Positions 58,696-64,000 of a stretch of DNA of 64,000 bases are shown here, piece after piece. The notes under the pieces were generated by a model. The model did no database searches. It saw only the letters and a list, made by a program, of their open reading frames with translations, and was not told the origin of the DNA. Both the position numbers and the translations under genes were made by a program. Each line of letters starts with the position of its first letter. The first letter of the stretch is position 1. This DNA comes from Oscillospiraceae bacterium (GTDB lineage Bacteria; Bacillota; Clostridia; Oscillospirales; Oscillospiraceae), in contig JAFYAU010000007.1 in assembly GCA_017540565.1 (NCBI GenBank), positions 1 through 64,000 of the forward strand. The letters are read 5' to 3'.

Positions 58696-60018
58696 ATGAA
58701 GACCATCATCGAAGAACGGCGGGAGATCCCCGTTGCCGGTGAAACCGACGTGCTTGTCATCGGCGGTGGACTGGCCGGCGTTGCGGCGGCAGCCGCTGCC
58801 GCCAGGAACGGTGTTCAAGTCACCCTGCTGGAAAAGACCATTGCATTGGGCGGGCTGGCCACCTTGGGCCATGTATGCGTGTATCTTCCAATCGACGACG
58901 GTCTCGGTCACCGTGTCTACGGCGGTCTTGCAGAGGAACTGCTGCATGTATGCCACCGCTACTCTTACGACGACATCCCGGAATGCTGGAAGGGCAGCCC
59001 CTGGCAGGCGGAAAATCCCACCGGCAGGTACCAGTGCACTTTCAATATTCCCGCCTGCGTCATGGCGCTGGACGAGTTCATGGACAGCGAAGGCGTTCAT
59101 GTCATGTTCGATACCGTCGTTTGCCTGCCCATTATGGAAGGCCGCCGCTGCCGGGGCGTCATCGTCGAGAACAAGTCCGGACGCAGCGCTTATCTGGCAA
59201 AAATGGTGGTGGACGCCTCCGGTGACGCCGATGTGCTGTTCCGGGCGGGAGCGGAGTGCGAAACGCAGAAAAGCATCGTCTCCACCTGGACATATGAACT
59301 TGATGTAGACCGCATCAAAAAGGAAACCACCTCCAGCGAAGTTCTGGCAAACATCCGCATGCGGTGGTTCGGTCTGCGCCCGGACGTGGACAATACAGAA
59401 AGCGGAGTGCCCACTTTCTACGGGACCACGGCGGACGGAGTAAATGACTACGTGCACTTCAGCCGTTCGCTGGCACTGAAGTATCTCAAGGAACACAATC
59501 GTCCGGGCTACGCTTTCATGACCATGCCCACCCTGCCCCAGTTCCGTATGACGCGCCGTCTAAAAGGTCTTGCTGAGCTGCAGGTCGTTGAAGGCAGGCG
59601 TGAGGAACATTCCGTTGGAATCGTGATCCCCTCTTTGGCAAATCCCGCTCCCGTCTATGAGTTCCCCTATGAAGCTGTGATCGGCCGCCAGATCGAAAAC
59701 ATCGCCGCTGCAGGACGAATGGTTTCCGCCGGAGGTGTTGGGTGGGAGATCATGCGCTGCATTCCCAACTGTGTGTTCACGGGGCAGGTCTCCGGCACGG
59801 CCGCTGCTCTCGCTATCCGCAGCGGCGTCACCCTTCAGAATCTGAACGTAGAAGCCCTGCAGCAGAACCTCGCGGATACCGGCGTTGTCATTCACATCCC
59901 CGAAGAAATGAAGCGCAACTCCGAAAAAGAGCCTTGGAAGTACGCACGTCCGCTTGGACTCGCCTCCCTGGCCATGGATTCCCTGAGTTACGACGGGAAA
60001 TCAAAGTATGAACACTGA
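58696..60018 (+). CDS. FAD-dependent oxidoreductase (FAD_oxidored family)
   Basis: A 440-aa flavoprotein with the N-terminal dinucleotide fold TDVLVIGGGLAGVAAAAAAA, LEKTIALGGLATLG and the C-terminal AAGRMVSAGGVGWEIMRCIP, the usual FAD-site tail of this family. There is no signal peptide. It starts after CGGAGGG and is a single-gene unit with its own promoter and terminator. The substrate is unknown. Confidence 0.85.
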   Translation: MKTIIEERREIPVAGETDVLVIGGGLAGVAAAAAAARNGVQVTLLEKTIALGGLATLGHVCVYLPIDDGLGHRVYGGLAEELLHVCHRYSYDDIPECWKGSPWQAENPTGRYQCTFNIPACVMALDEFMDSEGVHVMFDTVVCLPIMEGRRCRGVIVENKSGRSAYLAKMVVDASGDADVLFRAGAECETQKSIVSTWTYELDVDRIKKETTSSEVLANIRMRWFGLRPDVDNTESGVPTFYGTTADGVNDYVHFSRSLALKYLKEHNRPGYAFMTMPTLPQFRMTRRLKGLAELQVVEGRREEHSVGIVIPSLANPAPVYEFPYEAVIGRQIENIAAAGRMVSAGGVGWEIMRCIPNCVFTGQVSGTAAALAIRSGVTLQNLNVEALQQNLADTGVVIHIPEEMKRNSEKEPWKYARPLGLASLAMDSLSYDGKSKYEH

Positions 60019-60099
60019 AGCCGGTCCCCGCATATCCCTGAATCGCTGAAAAACTCCGCGGAGTCATCGCGGGATCCTTCTGATTACTCATATTTTCGC

Positions 60100-60141
60100 A
60101 AAAAACCTGTCCACACCCCGAGGGCTGTGGACAGGTTTTTT
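60100..60141. terminator. Bidirectional terminator
   Basis: A perfect 16-bp inverted repeat AAAAAACCTGTCCACA/TGTGGACAGGTTTTTT around a 10-base loop, between the converging FAD oxidoreductase and ABC transporter genes. Both strands end in six T. Confidence 0.9.
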
Positions 60142-60148
60142 GTGTTGA

Positions 60149-60907
60149 TTACGGCCGCACATAGCAGTGCAGCCCGTCTTCGGTTTCAAAAAAGCATGGT
60201 TTAACACCAAAAGCCTTCCTTACCTCCAAGGAGCGAAGCACCTCTTCTGCACTGCCACTGGTCAGGGTATTCCCATCTTTCATCAGGATCACGTGGTCGG
60301 CATAGTGGAGGATTGCCTCAAAATCATGCAAAATCATGATGACCGTCTTTCCCTCGTTGGCCAGCACTTTGGATCGGTCGAGCATCTCAAACTGGTTTTT
60401 GATGTCCAGAAACGTAGTCGGTTCATCCATGAGGATCACCTCTGTGTCTTGCGCCAGTGCCATGGCGAGATACGCTTTCTGGCGCTGTCCTCCGGAGAGG
60501 TTTTCCATCTTTCTCTTTCTCAGATCCGACAGGCCGACCCATTCCAGTGCTTGCCCCACCTTTTCCCAGTCCTCTTTCCGATAGCGGCGGGGATAGTTGA
60601 GATAGGGAAAACGCCCGTGGATAACGAGTCTCTCTACGGTGATATCCGGCACATTGCGGCTCTGTGGCAGATAGGCGATGCGTTTGGCCAGTTCCTGTGG
60701 GGTCAGTGCGGCCAGATTCTGTCCGTCCAACGCTACCGTTCCGCTCATTTCCGGTACCATGTGTACCAGAGAACGCAGCGTAGTGCTTTTTCCGCAGCCG
60801 TTCGGTCCCATAATAACGGAAATCTTTCCAGTTGGAAAAACGGCACTGATTCCATGTATGATTTCCGTGCCTTCATAGGACGCATGCAGATCAGAAATGG
60901 AAATCAT
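60149..60907 (-). CDS. ABC transporter ATPase, iron/cobalamin family (BtuD/FecE type)
   Basis: A 252-aa ATPase with Walker A GPNGCGKSTT, signature LSGGQRQKAYLAMALAQ, Walker B VILMDEPT and the switch His in ILHDFE. It is the last gene of the riboswitch-controlled operon; its start overlaps the permease stop by 4 bases. Corrinoid uptake is inferred from the cobalamin riboswitch upstream. Confidence 0.92.
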   Translation of the reverse strand: MISISDLHASYEGTEIIHGISAVFPTGKISVIMGPNGCGKSTTLRSLVHMVPEMSGTVALDGQNLAALTPQELAKRIAYLPQSRNVPDITVERLVIHGRFPYLNYPRRYRKEDWEKVGQALEWVGLSDLRKRKMENLSGGQRQKAYLAMALAQDTEVILMDEPTTFLDIKNQFEMLDRSKVLANEGKTVIMILHDFEAILHYADHVILMKDGNTLTSGSAEEVLRSLEVRKAFGVKPCFFETEDGLHCYVRP

Positions 60908-61917
60908 GGCCTTTTGTCCTTTCTCTTGAGCAGGAGCCAGATAAAGAATGGTCCGCCCAGAAAACTCATCAGGATTCCCGTGGGAAGCTCGTAAGGTGCA
61001 AAAATCAGACGTGCCGCAAGATCACAAACGGTCACAAATCCCGCGCCCAGAAGTGCACAGAATGGTATCAGCTTGCCGCTTTCACTGCCGATGATTCGCC
61101 GCGCCATATGTGGAACAATGAGGCCCACAAAGCCTAGGATTCCGGCAAAACTGACGCTTGCTCCCGCCAGAAGTGCAGCCAGAGTCAGCATCCCGTTACG
61201 CATGTGCGACACTCTCAGACCAAGCGCCCGGGCGGTGTCATCCCCAAGGGAGAGGACATCCAGTTCGTTGGTCAGAGTGAGGACGACCACAATGCCAGCT
61301 ATGATCAGAATTGCTGCGGGAAGTAGCCGGCTGTGGTTAACGGCAGAAAAACCGCCCACCCGGAAATCCACGCTGGCCAGTGCCGCGTCCGGCACCATAG
61401 TGATGATGGTCTCCGTTACAGCGCTGAGACACGCCGTCACCGCCACGCCGCCGAGCACCACCGTAGTACGGGAGGCACTGCTCTTTCTTGCCACGATGAC
61501 AACCAAAAAAGTGGCTACCATAGCGCCCAAAAAAGAAGCTCCAGCTATTGCCCAAGCTGCGAAAGTACCGAATGCACAGCAGGCTGCTACGGCAAGGCCG
61601 GCGCCTGCATTAACACCGATGATGCCGGGGGATGCCAAATTGTTGGCAAGCACTTTCTGGATCACCGCGCCTGACACCGCAAGTCCGGCACCGGCGAGGA
61701 GACTGGCTGCCGTGCGGGGCAGCCGGGAGTACCACAGGATCCTGGCCGCTGCCGTATTATCCGGCCCTGACAGGAGGGACTTCCACAATTGCGGCAGGGA
61801 GATGGAAACGGCCCCCAGGCAGATGCTCAGAACTGCAGCGATAAGTACGAACCCTGCGCCGCATACCAATATCCAGCTTTTCTTACTCCCCGTAGAGGAG
61901 CTGTTCGAGTTCTGCAT
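60904..61917 (-). CDS. ABC transporter permease, BtuC/FecD family
   Basis: A 337-aa polytopic permease of the FecCD family with about ten membrane segments, including ILWYSRLPRTAASLLAGAGLAVSGAVIQ and GFVGLIVPHMARRIIG, the ATPase contact. The predicted start overlaps the end of the binding-protein gene by 35 bases, consistent with coupling. Confidence 0.93.
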   Translation of the reverse strand: MQNSNSSSTGSKKSWILVCGAGFVLIAAVLSICLGAVSISLPQLWKSLLSGPDNTAAARILWYSRLPRTAASLLAGAGLAVSGAVIQKVLANNLASPGIIGVNAGAGLAVAACCAFGTFAAWAIAGASFLGAMVATFLVVIVARKSSASRTTVVLGGVAVTACLSAVTETIITMVPDAALASVDFRVGGFSAVNHSRLLPAAILIIAGIVVVLTLTNELDVLSLGDDTARALGLRVSHMRNGMLTLAALLAGASVSFAGILGFVGLIVPHMARRIIGSESGKLIPFCALLGAGFVTVCDLAARLIFAPYELPTGILMSFLGGPFFIWLLLKRKDKRP

Positions 61918-62917
61918 ATGCGTTCCCCCAGCGGTTATTCGGCTTGAGATGATACAGGTGTTTATCCATATAGTGTACGCGGCCTTCCTGCACCGCTGTG
62001 AGGCCAGACCAGGCCGGATTGCCTGTCAGTGTCTCCTCCAGCGTCTTCTGCGCGCCTTCCTGGTCACTGCCCTGCATTACAATGAATATCCGGTCCGGAT
62101 CTTCCTCGATAATCTTCTCAATGCTCAGATTCTCCAGCAGATCACTGCCATCAGCCACATTCACACATCCCAGATCCCGGAGCATTAGGCCAAGGACGGT
62201 TCCCTCGGAACCCTTGACATGGATGCCGGAAGCCGCGGTGCGCACGAACAGCACCCGTGGTGCCTCCTGCCCCTCAAGAGCTGTGGACGCGGCTGCCTTT
62301 GCCTGCTCCACCTGCTCCTGCACCTTAACTCCGTTTGCTTCGTACAGATCATCCCGCCCGGTGATATCCGTGCAGGTTTTCAGCATTCGCAGATAGTCTT
62401 CAAATCCGTTCACATTAAAGTACAGGACACTCAGTCCGGCGTTCTCCAGCGTTTCTTTCATCTCCACTTGTCCCTTTGTGTTGGCGCTGGCAAGAATCAG
62501 GTCAACTTCCAAACCGAACAGAGTCTCTGCACTGACCTTCTGATAACTGCCGAGATCCGTTACGCTCTCGTCCAGATCAAGATCAAAATCCTCCCAGGCA
62601 TCCTTGGGTGCCGCAGCCAACTCTCCACCAGCCAGCAACCATGTCTCAGCAAAACTACCCATAAGCACGGCAACCCGCTGCGGCTGAGTCTCCAGTGTGA
62701 CTTCACGATCCAGATCATCTGTCACCGTGACGGCCATCCATTCCCCGCTTTCTCTGCTATTCTCAGACTTGCTCTCTCCGTTTTCTCCGGTATCTGCTGG
62801 AACAGTCTCTTCCGGATTCTTCTGATCGGCTGGAACGGGTTCTGCGGACTTTGCACCGCAGGATACCAACATCAGGACACACAGAAGCGCCACCAGGATT
62901 CTCAGATACTTTTTCAT
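61883..62917 (-). CDS. ABC transporter substrate-binding lipoprotein, BtuF/FecB type
   Basis: A 344-aa lipoprotein. The signal MKKYLRILVALLCVLMLVSC ends in a lipobox Cys20, and a Glu/Pro/Ser-rich linker follows. A periplasmic-binding-type III domain (LDREVTLETQPQRVAVLM onwards) completes it. The ATG after GAGGAGAG is preferred over an upstream in-frame TTG. The cobalamin riboswitch makes a corrinoid the likely ligand, although siderophore-binding relatives look similar. Confidence 0.9.
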   Translation of the reverse strand: MKKYLRILVALLCVLMLVSCGAKSAEPVPADQKNPEETVPADTGENGESKSENSRESGEWMAVTVTDDLDREVTLETQPQRVAVLMGSFAETWLLAGGELAAAPKDAWEDFDLDLDESVTDLGSYQKVSAETLFGLEVDLILASANTKGQVEMKETLENAGLSVLYFNVNGFEDYLRMLKTCTDITGRDDLYEANGVKVQEQVEQAKAAASTALEGQEAPRVLFVRTAASGIHVKGSEGTVLGLMLRDLGCVNVADGSDLLENLSIEKIIEEDPDRIFIVMQGSDQEGAQKTLEETLTGNPAWSGLTAVQEGRVHYMDKHLYHLKPNNRWGNAYAELEQLLYGE

Positions 62918-62919
62918 AA

Positions 62920-63552
62920 TCAACTCTCCTCTTTGATCTTGTCATCTATGATCTCCTGCCGGATCACTTCCGTTTCCTCCGGATCAAGGGGTCTTTCCTT
63001 CTTAATCATCCCGTTCAGACATCGCTGCAGAAATGTTTTCCTTGTCTTCTGATCGTCAAACCACTCCCTCGACAGAGGCCGGAGGGCCGCCATGCTTTCC
63101 AGAATAGCGTCCATCGTTCCCGGAACATGGGCTGCTAACTCATCTCGCAGGAGTGCACATGCTGCAGGGCTGGCTCCCAGAGTAGAGACTGCCACCGTCG
63201 TCCGTCCCTGCTGTTTTACCGCTGGAAAAATGGCGGTACCCTCTCCCACGCGGCATGCACTGTTGAAGAGAATTCCTCTCTCTCGGCAGGCCTCGCAAAG
63301 CATCCTCTCCGCCTCGATGCTTCCGGTGGCGTCTACCACAAGGCGTTTGTCGTCCGTGTCTTCCGCCGCCACAGGTCGGCGGATTACTGTCACCGGCAGT
63401 GTTTCCAGTTGCGGACAGACTTCGGGCGCTACAACCGTCACAGCGGCGCCGCTGTTGCAGAGCACCTCCGCTTTGTGCAGTGCGACGGTTCCTCCTCCCG
63501 CAATCAAGCAGGGCATGCCCTGCCAGTCGATCAGTATCGGATAAAAAGCCAT
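62920..63552 (-). CDS. Precorrin-2 dehydrogenase / sirohydrochlorin ferrochelatase-like protein
   Basis: A 210-aa NAD-dependent enzyme like the N-terminal half of CysG (Met8/SirC). It oxidises precorrin-2 to sirohydrochlorin, a step towards siroheme and anaerobic cobalamin. Seen: LIAGGGTVALHKAEVLCNSG for NAD, VVDATGS, and FPAVKQQGRTTVAVSTLGASPAA with the Ser/Asp region. First gene after the riboswitch, translationally close to the binding-protein gene. Confidence 0.9.
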   Translation of the reverse strand: MAFYPILIDWQGMPCLIAGGGTVALHKAEVLCNSGAAVTVVAPEVCPQLETLPVTVIRRPVAAEDTDDKRLVVDATGSIEAERMLCEACRERGILFNSACRVGEGTAIFPAVKQQGRTTVAVSTLGASPAACALLRDELAAHVPGTMDAILESMAALRPLSREWFDDQKTRKTFLQRCLNGMIKKERPLDPEETEVIRQEIIDDKIKEES

Positions 63553-63604
63553 GGTTCTCTCTTTTCTCCTTACGTTTTGTCACAACGATCCGGCATTTCC
63601 CAGA

Positions 63605-63638
63605 CAAAAAAAGCGGCAATGGTATGCATACCATTGCC
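63605..63638 (-). terminator. Riboswitch-linked intrinsic terminator
   Basis: The 24-base palindrome GGCAATGGTA-TGCA-TACCATTGCC (63638-63615) forms a 10-bp stem with a 4-base loop, followed on the minus strand by GCTTTTTTT. It stands between the cobalamin aptamer and the first gene, so it is the likely off switch. Confidence 0.85.
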
Positions 63639-63694
63639 ACGGCCGTTTTTCCATAGCATTCGGATAATCCGCGCCCTTGCGCGGCATAAACTGT

Positions 63695-63925
63695 CCCAAA
63701 GCAGGTCTTCTGACTCGCACGTTCCGGAGAATGACTCCTTCCGCACAGATTCGCCTTCTCGGGTCTCCCCAATGGCCGGCTTTCGCCATGATCTGTCCGT
63801 CCGTGCTTACAGCGGCGGCACCGTCCGTGAATTGCACACGGTTCCCTATTCTTCCGATGCGGTTCCCGCCGCGTCGGACACTGTGAGACACATGTTCCCG
63901 CATCCGGATTCCGGATACGGATTGT
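63695..63925 (-). promoter_or_regulatory. Cobalamin riboswitch
   Basis: On the minus strand the aptamer shows GGGAA...GTGCAATTCACGGACGG, TGCCGCCGCTGTAA, and the 3' block GAGTCAGAAGACCTGC (B12 box), with the expected spacing of about 200 bases. It controls the precorrin-2 dehydrogenase and transporter genes, most likely by transcription termination at the palindrome downstream. Confidence 0.92.
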
Positions 63926-63931
63926 GCTAGG

Positions 63932-63960
63932 AGTTTACCACATTTCCCTCCACCTGACAA
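63932..63960 (-). promoter_or_regulatory. Promoter of the cobalamin-regulated operon
   Basis: Minus-strand TTGTCA (63960-63955), 17-base spacer, TAAACT (63937-63932), starting transcription just before the aptamer. I see no gene in the last 40 bases of the window. Confidence 0.65.
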
Positions 63961-64000
63961 CCCTGCGCACACCTTTCCTGGACCTGTTTCGGTGTCGTGC

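Noticed and set aside
63615..63638. 24-base perfect palindrome as a mobile-element end or protein-binding site
   Set aside because: It is followed by a T-run and stands between a cobalamin aptamer and its gene, so it is the riboswitch terminator.

Overview
The window looks like a chromosomal piece of a GC-rich Clostridia (Firmicutes) that lives as an acetogen. The evidence is Gram-positive-style Shine-Dalgarno sites and TTGACA/TATAAT-type promoters with 17-bp spacers, a str operon and dcw cluster of Firmicutes type (SpoVD-like PBP with PASTA domains, DivIB/FtsQ, MraZ), RqcH and Mini-III, and a carbon monoxide dehydrogenase/acetyl-CoA synthase (CODH/ACS) locus of the Wood-Ljungdahl pathway. 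The family cannot be resolved from the sequence alone.

Layout. 1-3450: str operon (rpsL-rpsG-fusA) on the minus strand. After it comes a tuf-like start that reads MAKQIFERT and then meets an in-frame TAG. 3599-3953: RNase P RNA. 3996-11796: a tight minus-strand run of Mini-III, RqcH, an HD hydrolase, an Old Yellow Enzyme/dienoyl-CoA-reductase-like flavoprotein and a glycyl radical enzyme. 11838-22984: dcw cluster mraZ-rsmH-ftsL-spoVD-murE-mraY-ftsW-murG-ftsQ-ftsZ, without murF, murD or murC. 23060-32560: minus-strand housekeeping genes (coiled-coil protein, coaD, rsmD, uvrC, HPr, mutS2, recO, era, ybeY, phoH).

32657-45455: CODH/ACS locus. A minus-strand operon (cooC1-acsD-acsC-acsE-acsB1) and, upstream of it, a small nickel-handling trio (His-rich protein, CooT-like protein, unknown 73-aa protein) face a plus-strand arm. 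That arm has a CsoR/RcnR-like regulator with a His-rich N-terminus and then cooS-cooC2-acsB2. Two divergent acetyl-CoA synthase genes, both with complete A-cluster cysteines, sit in one locus.

45471-54751: accessory region with a 31-aa ORF between strong hairpins, a DUF1643 protein, an orphan solute-binding lipoprotein, a class-M-like sirtuin, GtrA, a strongly promoted structured RNA, a HerA/VirD4-like ATPase fused to an RNA polymerase alpha-CTD, a LOG-family protein and an MFS transporter. 54792-57149: mnmG, tRNA-Thr and tRNA-Tyr. 57250-60018: a chloramphenicol-acetyltransferase-like remnant, an ArsR-DUF2087 regulator with a small partner, and an FAD oxidoreductase. 60149-63960: a cobalamin riboswitch controlling a precorrin-2 dehydrogenase and a corrinoid-type ABC transporter, which fits the corrinoid demand of the AcsCD methyl-transfer protein.

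The strongest candidates for something undescribed are the RNA plus ATPase/alpha-CTD pair at 50039-52818, the paralogous ACS arms with their nickel proteins, and the glycyl radical enzyme/flavoprotein pair.
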